The notes: generated by a model not told the origin, from the sequence alone. A stretch of DNA of 64,000 bases from Zerene cesonia (GCF_012273895.1 NC_052130.1:3410001-3474000), one strand, 5' to 3'; counted from the stretch's first letter, positions 10,980 to 21,719 are shown. Program-made: numbers and translations.

Positions 10980-11317
10980 CGATTTTTTTAAAAGATTTGC
11001 CGCCTCGTATTTTCAATTATAGTAAGTAGACTGGTTCTATATACCTATAAAATCTTTACATATCCAAATTAATGGAATTGCAGTTACTTATCTCCATAAA
11101 AAATTGTTGATATTGTACGAGTGAATTGTAATATATAAACAAACAATTCAAACGCGCGAATAATAAATATTGATTTATATTCCGATAATACACAACTAGT
11201 ACGTCTAGTCTGCAAATGTGAATAACTTAGTTATGGACACATTTGAAGGTATATTACAATACGATTAAATGAAAGGAAAGCCTCATTTTCATAATTTGTT
11301 TATGCATAACGTATATG
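10980..11317. other. Unassigned AT-rich stretch
   Basis: Nothing recognised. Confidence 0.4.
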
Positions 11318-11496
11318 TCCATATATATATAATTCTCGTATCAGAGTGTTAGTTAACATACTTCTTCGTAACGGCTGGACCGATTCTTATGAAATTTTGT
11401 GTACATATCGGGTAGGTTTAAGAATCGGCCAACATCTATTTTTCATAACCTTAAACGATAAGAGTATGGCAGAATGGTGTTTGCCTGGTCAGCTAG
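11318..11496 (+). mobile_element. Helitron-like element, family H-C
   Basis: Starts TCCATATATATATAATTCTC and ends TTGCCTGGTCAGCTAG|T at 11493-11496. The internal GGCTGGACCGATTCTTATGA and AGAATCGGCCAACATC are shared with 17233-17416 and, at its edge, 59468-59542. It is followed immediately by a second Helitron (11497-11695). Confidence 0.75.
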
Positions 11497-11695
11497 TTAT
11501 GGATAAATTTATAATCTTTATATTTATAAATTATGTGTTACATTGTTTGTCCGCGATGGACTCCTAAACACCTCGACCGATTTTAATCAAATTTGCACAA
11601 CATGTGCAGTTTGATGTGATTTAAAATATAGGATAGTTTATATTATTTCAATTACTATAAATGACTACCCGGGCGGAACCTGGGCGTGTAGCTAA
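11497..11695 (+). mobile_element. Helitron-like element, family H-D, abutting H-C
   Basis: Contains GTGTTACATTGTTTGTCC, ACCGATTTTAATCAAATTTG and CCCGGGCGGAACC, ending GTAGCTAA|T (CTAA at 11692-11695, a valid CTRR). Its left edge lies at or next to the CTAG of H-C, so the two stand head to tail with no clear host sequence between. Confidence 0.65.
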
Positions 11696-11709
11696 TATTG
11701 TATATTATA

Positions 11710-11750
11710 ATGATTATGAGCATTACTCGATTAGTAATGTTCATAATCAT
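11710..11750. repeat. Short inverted repeat, 18-bp arms with one mismatch, 5-nt loop
   Basis: Arms 11710-11727 (ATGATTATGAGCATTACT) and 11733-11750 are complementary except one pair. The spacer is CGATT. Confidence 0.8.
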
Positions 11751-11809
11751 GTACCTTCTATATTGTTTCAAATGAAGTATAATTAAATATTTATTCCGTC
11801 AAGAAATAA

Positions 11810-11829
11810 GAAAGAAAGAAAGAAAGAAA
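11810..11829. repeat. (GAAA)5 microsatellite
   Basis: Five tandem GAAA units, about 115 bp downstream of the H-D element. Confidence 0.9.
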
Positions 11830-12461
11830 TAATGTTTATTTAAAACCACCACAATGTTCAATTAAAATAAAAAAGTGTATTTATGACTAATAAGTCGTCC
11901 GTCACAAGATAACTAGCATAAACCCTCGCTTATTTTCCCTTTTAAAAATAATTTGCTTTACCTCTATCCTGCACATAAACACACAAACACCTTTCACACA
12001 AAATACACACTGTATTAAGATTGTACTGCGTTTAAGTGCTCTCGAGGGGCCATTTCAACTTAGTACTTAAGTATAATATACTGCCTGTAATGATTACAGT
12101 AGGTACTGGAGTTGGGTTCTAGAAAATTCCACATGCTTTTGGTATTTTAGATGGAACATTTACATGCTTCGCTGTTAGGGTTTTGTTATTATTTTACATA
12201 GAATATAGTTTAAGAGCTTTGAATTTCAACATTTTACAATAGATACAATGTGTTATTTTTTAAAAGTACTTTAATGAACTTTCGAAAGGTCATAGATGAT
12301 GAAGGTGAATGACATATCAAAGTACTCTTAATGCCTTGTATTGAGGATAAAGTCTAAATAAAATATTGTCCATACGATATTAAGTTGTTTTACCTGTCTA
12401 TCAAATATCGTAATTCGTTATACTATTTTAATTGCTCTTTTGTTAAAAAAAATGACATTCA

Positions 12462-12512
12462 GGCCGTTTGTGTGTGTATGTGTATAATAGACACATACAC
12501 ACACAAACGGCC
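12462..12512. repeat. Perfect hairpin, 22-bp stem, 7-nt loop
   Basis: Left arm 12462-12483 (GGCCGTTTGTGTG...) is perfectly complementary to 12491-12512 (...ACACAAACGGCC), loop ATAATAG. One arm carries GT repeats, the other AC. It has no relation to the Helitron hairpins. RNA from either strand would fold into a perfect short stem. Confidence 0.95.
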
Positions 12513-13032
12513 ACTCCCCGAAAAAATCGTTCCATTATAATATTTCCCTAACACAACATCAAGTTCCCATACATTTTATAACCCTATCTCGAAAGCATTT
12601 TAAAACGCCACCTCACGTTAGCGAGTGCGGTCTTTAATCTTACGCGATGGTACATCCCAACACACTCCACCTGATCGATATTAGATTGCATAGCATAAAT
12701 TACTAGAGTATAATGGATTGCCGACTTAGTTATTTACAAAAACCCCAGAACTGGCTCGGTGCCAGAGTGAGCTACGAATTCGACTCATTATTTTCACATG
12801 CTGTAAGAGACAGCGTTGGGAGTGATTTATTTTTACCTAGATAGGATGGGTGTACCACGGTGTTGAGTGGAGGTGTGTGTGTGTGTGTGATTTTGTAATG
12901 TAAAGATAAATTTACATAGTGAAGTATTCCTGCATTTGCTAAAACATAAAGTGTAAGATATGGGTGTGAATCAATGTGTGAACACATATAACCCGGCCTG
13001 ATATTTATATATTTTTATTATTAACATCACAT
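12513..13032. other. Unassigned stretch with (GT)n microsatellite
   Basis: A GT dinucleotide run lies at 12873-12889. Positions 12590-12690 and 12755-12870 are moderately GC-richer than the surroundings but offer no convincing exon. Confidence 0.35.
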
Positions 13033-13112
13033 ATGAGAAATTTTGAAAGAATAAAAAAAAATCCTCACGAGGCGGGAAACCAATTTTTTGCATTTCTTTC
13101 AAAATTTCTCAT
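13033..13112. repeat. Perfect 19-bp inverted repeat with 42-nt spacer, overlapping a family J SINE-like copy
   Basis: Arms 13033-13051 (ATGAGAAATTTTGAAAGAA) and 13094-13112 are exact reverse complements. The spacer holds a run of A and CCTCACGAGGCGGGAAAC. Family J sequence (13063-13156, AGCATTTTAGTACTATAAAA) continues past the right arm; other J copies lack the left arm, so the inversion is local. Confidence 0.85.
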
Positions 13113-13156
13113 TTATAAAGCATTTTAGTACTATAAAAACTAAAAATATCATATAC
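13063..13156 (+). mobile_element. Family J SINE-like repeat, degraded head
   Basis: CTCATTTATAAAGCATTTTA then CTATAAAAACTAAAAATATC matches the body at 3660-3710. The tRNA-like head is reduced to GAGGCGGGAAACC. Confidence 0.4.
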
Positions 13157-13719
13157 TTCAGACACAGAGGTCCATACAAAATATAAAGTATATAACATCT
13201 TACAGATATATCATAATACTTATTACTCAGGGCTCCTATAGGAAGGGCATAAATACCAATAGGCTCATGTCCACCAGCCTATATAAAAAGTACATGTTTC
13301 ATCTTGTTAAAAATGCTGTTATATAGGTACGAGTAGGCGCAAAGAAAATAAGACAAATAATTTAACAGGCTAATTATGGCTTCTATTCGTAAATAACCAT
13401 ACACATTGTGGAAACCATTTATCTATAATTACTACGGATAGACTTCTATTATATGTATGTAATTGTATAAAATTGACATAGGTAATGAAAATATACAATT
13501 TTATTATAATATCAATTATCGGTGAACCCTCTTTAAAGTATAAAGAACATATTTCATTGTATCTGTTTTCCTTTCGTGATAGAAATTACAAATTTGGATG
13601 TAATTTATACGATTTCATCATTTCATTATTAATTTTGCTTATAACTACTTATTCAATCGATAATAAATAATCAAGAATAATTAATTACGGATTACTTGAG
13701 GCATTTTTATATAAGACAA
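13157..13719. other. Unassigned AT-rich stretch
   Basis: Nothing recognised. Confidence 0.4.
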
Positions 13720-13932
13720 TCGCATTAATATTATAAATGTGAAAGATTGTTTGTTTGGATGTTTGTCCGTCAATCACGCTAAAACTATTGAACGGATTTT
13801 GATGAAAGTATACAGACAGGGATTACATATACAGATAGGAAGTATATGAGCTGATAGGATACTTTTTATTCCGATTTACATCTATTAAATTACTACGAAG
13901 TTAATGCATGCGAAGCTGCGGGCAAAAGTTAG
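13720..13932 (+). mobile_element. Helitron-like element, family H-G
   Basis: Starts TCGCATTAATATTATAAATG, continues GTTTGTTTGGATGTTTGTCC and ACTATTGAACGGATTTTGAT, and ends GAAGCTGCGGGCAAAAGTTAG (one base off the consensus CTAG). Shares its 3' GCGGGCAAAAG block with family H-Q. Confidence 0.75.
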
Positions 13933-15100
13933 TATAATATATTACTATATGTACAATTTTTTATTAATATATAGTAACAAAAAACATAAATTCAAAAAAT
14001 ACAAACGAATCAACATATTATTTAAAACAATAATTTTCTAGAACTTCAATTGTCAAACTTAGTAATCATAGACTTACAATCGATTTCAACTCCAATATTC
14101 ACGTAGTATTAAGCATAAGAAAATTATTTTTGCATATAATAGCTAACTTTAAATGCTCCAACCTAAAACTTACATACATTGAGATAAAGCACTATAATAA
14201 CAAAAAAAAATAAACTATTGTTTTACTTACTGTTTGAAGCAAAAACTTTGTATTTACCGGACGGACAAGTGCTCGCTGCAGGATGCTAATATATTTTTTA
14301 CCAATTAATGAATAAACAATCATTACACACCAGTGGCATAGTGGTGTCTATGACACTGACCTGTCAAAAGCATAATATTCTACAAAACTTATATGCAATT
14401 TCTTTTGATTGTATTAAATGCTTAAAAAAATATATATAATAATAATAAGCATAAGCATAAAACATAGACAAAATGGATGGCAACATTCAAGACCTTTTAA
14501 TGCGATCGTATCTCGACCCCTGCCAGTCCGTCAGTCAATTTTATAATCCATGAGACTTATTAAATTACTATTCATAAATAAATGAAAAAAATATATTGCA
14601 AACATTTCGCAATTTATTTACTTCTTGATCTATAAACAATGTAAACAACGGATTAATTTAAAAAAGTACATCAGTTGCATTGCTAATTTAATCATTCCTG
14701 ATAATAACTAGTCCCCAAATATGCAATACAATGCACTATAAAAGTTCTTCCAAAGAGTATGTCATGTGCATATCAAATACAATCTAAAAATAGTAACATT
14801 TTACACATGACGTGTAAATTAGCGACACACGTTTTTATTGCATACTCAAACGTTTTGAATCGTTATCAGCTTATTAATAAGCAATTATTGACTGATGTAG
14901 TAAACTCTAGCATTATCTAGCACTAGTCTGGAATTTTAATTTTCCACGAGTTGAATTTGTTCATGTTTTAATCGGATAAGAGAATCGAGATAAGATAACT
15001 AGAGATAAGAGAGGAACGATCAGAAAATGAGTTCCGGATTATATGGAGGAATATTTTAAAACGTAAATCGTACAATATGTTTTAAATTAAAAACAATAAC
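13933..15100. other. Unassigned AT-rich stretch with a tRNA-like trace
   Basis: Positions 14331-14368 (CCAGTGGCATAGTGGTGTCT) resemble a SINE tRNA A box but no B box follows. The rest is featureless. Confidence 0.35.
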
Positions 15101-15254
15101 GTAATATTATAATGCATAAGCAAATCTGTCTGTCTGTAGACCCGAACCGGTCACTGAAGCGATTTTGAACAAATATAGTTTGAGACCTGAGAAATAATAT
15201 AGGACAGGTTTTATCTTTGACTTAACGCGGGCGTAGCTGCATGCGGGATGCTGG
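15101..15254 (+). mobile_element. Helitron-like element, family H-M/H, degraded
   Basis: ATTATAATGCATAAGCAAA, CTGTCTGTCTG, GTTTGAGACCTGAGAAATAA and TAACGCGGGCGTAGCTGC lead to GGGATGCTGG|T, CTGG being a permitted CTRR end (15251-15254). Confidence 0.6.
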
Positions 15255-15731
15255 TAATTTTATAAACTTCAGCCTAGTTTTTTTTGTATTAAATAAACAG
15301 CTTGAGGTTCCTACTATATCTAACAAGTTTAAATACCTAAAATAATGTTAATAGAAAGGAAATGAACCGTAAAATCAAATAGAAATCATCCCTGTTACAG
15401 TACATACAACCAATGATTATTATCAAGATGATGATAAAAAAGCCTTTCAGAATCACAAATAAATTTAACATCTTCAAGTGTAATACGCAAGGTTAATCAG
15501 AACACGTCAGCCCAACCACTGTATACGTTGGCACGCTCCCTAGTGTCATTGATGGTTCATATTTTCGGCTGAGGTCAACGATGATTGATATTCTAAGGAT
15601 TTTTTTACCTTGATCTTCATTCTTGTTACGCGTTACCTTGGTTTATAAAAGGCAAATACGTAATATGTTACGTAGTTTATGTAATGGACTTTTGACGATA
15701 ATAAATATATGTACACTATATATTTTTTAGG
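15255..15731. other. Unassigned stretch
   Basis: Positions 15480-15600 are GC-richer with an open frame of about 25 codons but no splice context I would trust. Confidence 0.3.
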
Positions 15732-15781
15732 ATAAAACTAATGAGGATAATATGTACCTATATTATCCTCATTAGTTTTAT
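15732..15781. repeat. Perfect hairpin, 22-bp stem, 6-nt loop
   Basis: Arms 15732-15753 (ATAAAACTAATGAGGATAA..) and 15760-15781 are exact reverse complements around GTACCT. Confidence 0.95.
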
Positions 15782-17196
15782 TTATACGTCAATATTAATG
15801 TTGTACAGTACAGTTAAAATTTAAGTCTCCATTGGAAGAACTAAACGAAATTGGGCTTATCCGTTCAGAAGTATTGACGCTACAGATAAACAAGCTATAA
15901 TGCACACGCAAACCTTTCAATTGGTAATTGGTATTAATTGCTGGTAACTTAGTATTCTATAGGTTTTAATTATTTTATTGATTGTAAATATATATTCATC
16001 TCCGTTAATTTGTTAAATTGTAATACAACACATCCAATGTACAAAAACTATACACTAAGACTAGAAGAATAGAGTCTTTAAGATATGTGATTTTGAGCGC
16101 ATAATAATAAAATTATGTCATTTACAATATTTTCAATAAAAGCCTGGTGTTTTGCCTTTCACAACAAAACGGATTTGTTTTCTTAATATATATTTAAGAA
16201 TATTTACATAACAGATATTTCAATAAATTTTTATCTTCAATTAAACGTTCAAATCTATCTCTCAATTTTCTTCTCGATATTATTCCACCCAAATTTTAAA
16301 TAATGAACACGAATTTTATATCAATTCAGAGTATTTTCAATCAGAACCGATCTTTATTCGGAATAAAAACCTAAGCCGTCATTACATAAAAGCCTCGAGT
16401 AAAAGATGTTCATAATTTTTTATTCGTCGAACTTTCTAGATCCTTTCTTTTGTGCGTTTCGTGTTTACGGGTCAATGAGGTGGAACCAACATAATTGACA
16501 CGATACTGCGCTATATCGTGTCTATTTTCTTTGTCGGAGTTTGATTATACTGTTTAATTATATGGCTTGAATATGACTGAACATTATTTGATCATCGTGT
16601 ATACATTAGATTATCTCATTAAACATCAGTGCATAGTTGAAGTAAATAGGCTATTTTATTTATGTATAGGAACGTAGAGTGTATAGAAAAAAAATCGCAG
16701 TTTATTATTAATCTCACTCTGTTACGAGACCATATCGTAACAGCGAAGTATATGACAAATTGCTGAAATTGGCTCCGGGACGCAGCTATTCAAGCGACGT
16801 ATTTTACCTTTGTGGAAATATCTACATCTACGTTATACTATCTGGATCTACGTTACTACATAACTTCTTCTATCTCTATATCACTACTTTAAATTATTTG
16901 ATACGTATTGCAGTATCACGCAATTGGTATGAATTAGTTAGTTTTTGGTTATTAACGTCAATTCTAGTACGGCACTGTTTGCGCAATATCTTAATTCATA
17001 AGTCCGTTACAATCTGTTTACCGAAGACATTAGGTGACGTCACACTAGGTAACCACGTGTTTAAATATGTGATGATGTTATCTTCGACGCGCATTGACAT
17101 AATAAAACTATTTTTATTTGTGGGGATTTAGAGGATTGATAATTGTGTTCAATGACTTCTTAAAGGTATAAATGACTGCAGCAAATTTTCAAATTC
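15782..17196. other. Unassigned stretch containing the longest open frame
   Basis: The frame 16760-17131 (123 codons, plus strand) encodes a hydrophobic, Leu/Ile/Tyr-rich translation without a motif I recognise. At roughly 66% AT about one such frame is expected by chance in both strands of this window. A 9-bp hairpin (GACACGATA/TATCGTGTC, 8-nt loop) lies at about 16498-16523. Confidence 0.3.
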
Positions 17197-17199
17197 AAA

Positions 17200-17230
<31 letters not shown>

Positions 17231-17234
17231 TATA
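17197..17234. repeat. A-run followed by (TA)n
   Basis: A run of A (17197-17208) continues into about 13 TA units to 17234, directly beside the 3' end of a minus-strand Helitron. Confidence 0.9.
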
Positions 17235-17416
17235 AGCTGCGCCCCGCGGTTTCACCCGCGTAAGTCCGTATCCCGTAGGAATATCGGGATAAAAAATAGA
17301 TGTTGGCCGATTCTCAGACCTACCCAATATGCTTACCAAATTTCAGAGGAATCGGTCAAGCCGTTTCGGAGGAGTTTGGCAACGAAAACTGTGACACGAG
17401 AATTTTATATATTAGA
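17233..17416 (-). mobile_element. Helitron-like element, H-A-type 3' end with H-C-type body
   Basis: The minus strand begins TCTAATATATAAAATTCTCG, has AACGGCTTGACCGATTCCTC and GAGAATCGGCCAACATC as in H-C, then switches to the H-A 3' module (TATCCCGATATTCCTACGGG, GCGGGTGAAACCGCGGGGC). The end reads GCAGCTTA, a mutated CTAG. It shows module exchange between families. Confidence 0.75.
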
Positions 17417-18145
17417 TATATATATTCTCAAATTTGAAAGAGCTGTATGAAATCATTAATTTTTTAATAAGTAAAATAAATACGGAACAAAATTCGATCC
17501 AATAAAAGGCATTTTAAGATAGGGAAATTATAAATTATAGAACATATAACAGTTAAGTACAAGACGCTTGTATTTGTAGCTTATTATATTTTTTATATCA
17601 AACGCTCTTCAGATAACATTTCGTAACATATAAATGCCAAGCTTTATAAATTTCTGCAATATCCCCTTTCAGTTGGGGACATTACGGTGCGTCATGACCG
17701 ACGACTAAGCTATCCCCGTAGTGCTTTAAATGGATTGAAACCAAACCGTTTTCAAATGAATGGCTTTTCGAAATTACAGATACAAAATGCCCTTAATATG
17801 ATGAAATGTTTGGGTAAACGAGATTTATACTTCACTCGACTGACTCTATTTATACACTTACTAGATCCAGTACGAAATGTATTAAAAAGAAAAGTTCTAT
17901 TTTTGTTTACAACTATTCAATTTAAATGAATTGACGTCGCTCTTTAATTAATAAAGCTGGGGAGATTGAATAACGTAATTCGACGAAATTCTGCGTATCT
18001 ATACATTGAGGACAATCGTTGACATTGGGAACAAATGATGGATTCAATTTCCGTGAACTCCTATCTGTATATAGATAATTAATATGTCTATATTAATAGT
18101 TTTTACCGTTGAAGATTTTCATAAAATAAGATAATGATTACTTTT
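17417..18145. other. Unassigned AT-rich stretch
   Basis: Nothing recognised; the 80-codon frame at 17687-17929 has no family resemblance. Confidence 0.35.
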
Positions 18146-18307
18146 AATATGAAGCTGAAGAGTGTGTTTGTTTAAACGTGCTTATCTCAGGAACTACTGT
18201 ATTGATTTCAAAAACACTTTCACCGTTGGATATGTCATGAACGTACGTACGTACATATCGAGTATTTAAGGCTATATATAACGGGTGAAGCTAAGGCGTA
18301 CCGCTAA
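18146..18307 (+). mobile_element. Helitron-like element, family H-E
   Basis: GAAGCTGAAGAGTGTGTTTG, CTGTATTGATTTCAAAAAC, CTTTCACCGTTGGATATG and a degraded GGGTGAAGCTAAGGCG lead to CCGCTAA (18304-18307). A self-complementary (ACGT)3 tract interrupts it at 18241-18254. Confidence 0.65.
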
Positions 18308-18444
18308 AAATTACTGTTTTATTGCGTTGTATTCGATTTTTTTTTTAATTCCTGATATGATACTAAAGTGTCTCCATTCATAAACTACATATTACAACTC
18401 AATTATATAGAACAACAGATACTAGCAAAATAAATCTTTTCGTT

Positions 18445-18610
18445 AGACCTAGCCAAGCTGATGGGTCTCCAGATGGTAAGCGTACACGACCACGCGAGAA
18501 CATTTGAAGAGGCCCTGCCTCTGCATTTTCCGCTTTAAAGGGATAATATATGGCGAAGAAAAGGAAACAGACCACATCCCTCACATCGCAACACACAGCT
18601 ACACAGTTTA
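18445..18610 (-). mobile_element. Family L repeat, 3' part, degraded
   Basis: GCTGATGGGTCTCCAGATGG then GTAAGCG, ACATTTGAAGAGGCCCTGCC and CCGCTTTAAAGGGATAA follow the order of the L-family 3' half on the minus strand. Confidence 0.55.
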
Positions 18611-18952
18611 CCACAAATCAACCCGAGAAATGCATGCTTCTGCGAGCTATAAAAGTCTAATAAAATAAGCTGAGCCAAAATTAGTGACGTACTCCATACT
18701 AATATCCAATCGATAAACAATATTTATGGCGGTATAAAAACATGATTATCGTAAATTCTCGATAGCCGGTACCTACGTTTTGTCGGATATGTATAGAAGG
18801 CCGAATATATGATGGTACATAGGTTAACACAGTAGCTATTATGCAGTAATACACTGTTAAGGTCATGATCATTATATTCTTCCGGATAACATTTTCATTC
18901 TAACTACAGATGGAATTCATTCACGTAAACATTATATACAATTTTGTACTCT

Positions 18953-18972
18953 ATATTTCGTATACGAAATAT
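18953..18972. repeat. Perfect 20-bp palindrome
   Basis: ATATTTCGTATACGAAATAT is its own reverse complement, at the left edge of the following Helitron-like copy. It might be a dyad binding site or chance in AT-rich DNA. Confidence 0.85.
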
Positions 18973-19201
18973 GCGTGTTTATTGGTTTGTCTGTCTTTCG
19001 CGTCACAACGGAGCGCTTATATGGTATGCATTTTGTGCCTAGAGATAGTAAGAGGCTAGAGAGTGACATGGGATATTATTTAGCGCGGTAAACATCTCAA
19101 CTGTATGGGGAGATAAGGTATTGACCAAGGAACTATACGGGATAACGCCGGGCCTGCTTATTCCCTTGACCACTCGAGCGAAGCCGAAGGCGGAAAGCTA
19201 G
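18973..19201 (+). mobile_element. Helitron-like element, family H-M
   Basis: TTGTCTGTCTTTCGCGTCAC, AACGGAGCG, AGAGAGTGACATGGGATATT and CGAAGCCGAAGGCGGAAAGC lead to CTAG|T at 19198-19201. The central segment is longer and more divergent than in other copies; the exact 5' end is uncertain. Confidence 0.65.
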
Positions 19202-19737
19202 TTGTATACATCAGTTGTTATATTACCTATAAGTCTTCACTGGCATGTTGTTCTGATACCAGTTTCCTTTATGCCCTGTACAATGTACATAATTACTATG
19301 CAACGTGTTAATGAAATTACGCAGGCTGTTCACGTTAAAATTATAATTGGTTTCGTTAATTATAACAAAGATATTAGTAGCTGGTTTACATGTTTAAGTG
19401 TTACAGAACACGAACACCGATGCGTTTTAACAAAAACAATTTTATGCACAGTTTTGTTTCACCGCATTTATATTTTCATTGAACTTCATACAAATGACAT
19501 TTTTCATGTGAAATTCGATTAAAATCTATTCCACAGATTAATGTGTGAATAAATCTCCAATATTGCATAACGGTAAACTTACTCAGATTTCCACGAAGAC
19601 TTGAATAGCTGCAACTATATATTTGTAATTACAAAATATTCCATTAAAAAATAACTCTCTGATTCAATATACTGTTCGCCTGTAAACAAATTAAATTCAT
19701 CGATTGCGAAGAAAACGTTTCGCTGTACATATAGTGT
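19202..19737. other. Unassigned AT-rich stretch
   Basis: A 106-codon frame at 19202-19522 has no recognisable domain; nothing else seen. Confidence 0.35.
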
Positions 19738-19958
19738 TCCTGCTATGATTATAAATGCGAAAGTTACGCTATCTGTCTATCTCTTCTTCACGCCAAAAGC
19801 ACTGAACTGTTTGCAAAAATTGTTTACAGATATAGCTTGAGAGTCGATAAAGGATTTTCATCAAAGAAATCGCACAGCAAGGGGAGCTATACGTATAAAA
19901 CCAGAACTGTATATATTTCCCTCCAATAACGCGGGCAAAGTCGCAGGCGGAATGCTAG
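19738..19958 (+). mobile_element. Helitron-like element, family H-M
   Basis: Starts TCCTGCTATGATTATAAATG, has ATCTGTCTATCTCTTCTTCA, CACTGAACTG and AACGCGGGCAAAGTCGCAGG, and ends GGAATGCTAG|T (19955-19958). Confidence 0.75.
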
Positions 19959-20427
19959 TTTTATTATTAAATGATTCATTCGCGCGTTTACAGGCTGTAC
20001 CATTTACTTATTTACAACTGGTCTAGCTGGGGCCATCCGGTCACATTATCAGTTATTCAAGAAACATTAAACAATATATGTGCAGAGGGTTTAAGTTTGA
20101 ATTTCTCTAAGTTCACATCCCCAGCTGAATATTCAATGGGGTAAGAAATGCCCACTTGTTGAATAAACTACGGCGCCGACTTAGCAACGAGGGTAAGACA
20201 TCTGGGGCTTAGCATGCGAGGGAAAAACTTTGCACACAGTATTTAGTATAATCTAACAGTTAACGTTGTTATGTAAATCTATGCGACTTGTTAATATAAA
20301 GAGAAATTCGTTAGGAAACTATTTATTTCATTTTGTATTTGATTGTACGATTCATTTGTTTTAGAGAACAAATGTACTCAATAATACTACTTAGTAAAAT
20401 TTGGGTAAGTCTTTTGAATATATGATA

Positions 20428-20609
20428 GTAACTTTTGCCCGCAGCTCCGCACGCGTTAAATTGGGAGTAGTTTAAAAGACGTTATTATACGTATAAACCT
20501 TCTTGAATCACCATCTATTAAAAACCGCATCAAAATACGTGGCGTAGTTTTAAAGATTTAAGCATACATAGGGACAGTGAGAGCGACTTTGTTTTATACT
20601 ATGTAGTGA
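20428..20609 (-). mobile_element. Helitron-like element, family H-Q
   Basis: Minus strand starts TCACTACATAGTATAAAACA and runs through GTCGCTCTCACTGTCCCTAT, CTTTAAAACTACGCCACG and GCGTGCGGAGCTGCGGGCA to AAAGTTAC (mutated CTAG). Three other copies lie at 35905, 38562 and 48469. Confidence 0.75.
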
Positions 20610-21109
20610 TTATACTTCTTATAATATTTAATGTAATGAAGAGGTGTGAGCTTTTAAATATTCTAAAATTACAATTAAGTATACAAAAGCGGTCATTACC
20701 ACTGCCGCAGGGGAAATTTAATTTAAATACAGTGGTGAACATGTTTTTAATTTAATTTTACAACTAGTAGATATATTTTAAAGCAAATTTGATACATTTT
20801 TAATTCGTAAATGCGATATATATACTTGGTTCGGAGTTATATATCATCTAACTAGCTATGCCGCTCGCTGCCGCGGACTAAATTGAGAACAGAACAAAGT
20901 AAAGAAACTATAGAAATTTGATGATGATTTGATGATACACAATATATCGTTAGCAGTGATGTCGCTTTCATAAGCGTCATCTAAGTATCATCAAAATCCA
21001 TTCCGAGGTTGTTGCGTGATATTGTAAACAAAACATACATCCAAACATTTTGACAAACTTTCTTTTTAATGTTAAAAGAGTGTGCCGATATATTGACGAT
21101 TGCCGATAT
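20610..21109. other. Unassigned stretch with a Helitron 3' end fragment
   Basis: Positions 20852-20885 (CTAGCTATGCCGCTCGCTGC) look like a minus-strand Helitron terminus with no body attached. Confidence 0.4.
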
Positions 21110-21164
21110 ATGGACCCTGGACTTTTTGATTGAACTTCGAGGTCTTAACCACTGGACCACCACA
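21110..21164 (-). mobile_element. SINE tRNA-like head fragment
   Basis: Minus strand GTGGTGGTCCAGTGGTTAAG then ACCTCGAAGTTCAATC resembles the S-family head, more diverged; no body follows. Confidence 0.45.
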
Positions 21165-21438
21165 TATTCATCCAAGATATAGTTGAACGCAAATACGCTT
21201 GGTATCCTCAATTTCCTCAATTTAGTCCGAGGGGACGAATATCGGAAGCTAGAATACAGTACCTAGAGCTAGCATCTCCTTATATATGTAATGTTAGCTT
21301 ATATATACCTTACTAATTCCTAGGGGAATGAGATGTTTCAGCGCGGTAAACAAAAACCTTTGTATATAACAAAATACATACTTTCGCGTTACACCATCAA
21401 CATCACAAATCATTTCCATATAAATTAACATTCTAGCA

Positions 21439-21719
21439 GTGGTGGCTCAGTGGTGAGAACCTCGGACTTCAAAATCGATAAGTCGGGGTTCGAGAACGGG
21501 CGAGCGTGCAGGAAATAAATTGATATTTCAATTTATCTGCACATGTGGATAACATCACCACTGCTTAAAACGGCGAAGGAAAACATCGTGAGGGAACCGG
21601 CATGACCAAGAATCAAAAGTTCGATGACATGCGACATCTGCCAACCCGCACTCGGCCAGCCTGGTGATTATGGCCGCCTGTGTCCCAGCAGTAGGAACAT
21701 GTATGGACTGATGATGATG
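21439..21719 (+). mobile_element. Full-length tRNA-derived SINE, family S, with 12-bp target-site duplication
   Basis: Head GTGGTGGCTCAGTGGTGAGA (A-box-like) and GGGGTTCGAGAAC (B-box-like, about 21484-21496) form a pol III type promoter. The body includes CACCACTGCTTAAAACGGCG and GCCAACCCGCACTCGGCCAG, and the tail is TGATGATG. AACATTCTAGCA stands at 21427-21438 and again at 21720-21731, a perfect duplication of the insertion site, so both ends are defined and the insertion is fairly recent. It is the reference copy for 2351-2602 and 5833-6020. Confidence 0.92.

Noticed and set aside
16760..17131. 123-codon hydrophobic frame as a membrane protein or chemoreceptor exon
   Set aside because: No conserved motif, AT-driven composition, no splice signals weighed convincingly; expected about once by chance in this much AT-rich DNA.
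17209..17234. (TA)n as a functional element
   Set aside because: A simple repeat extending from an A-run beside a Helitron end; no evidence of function.
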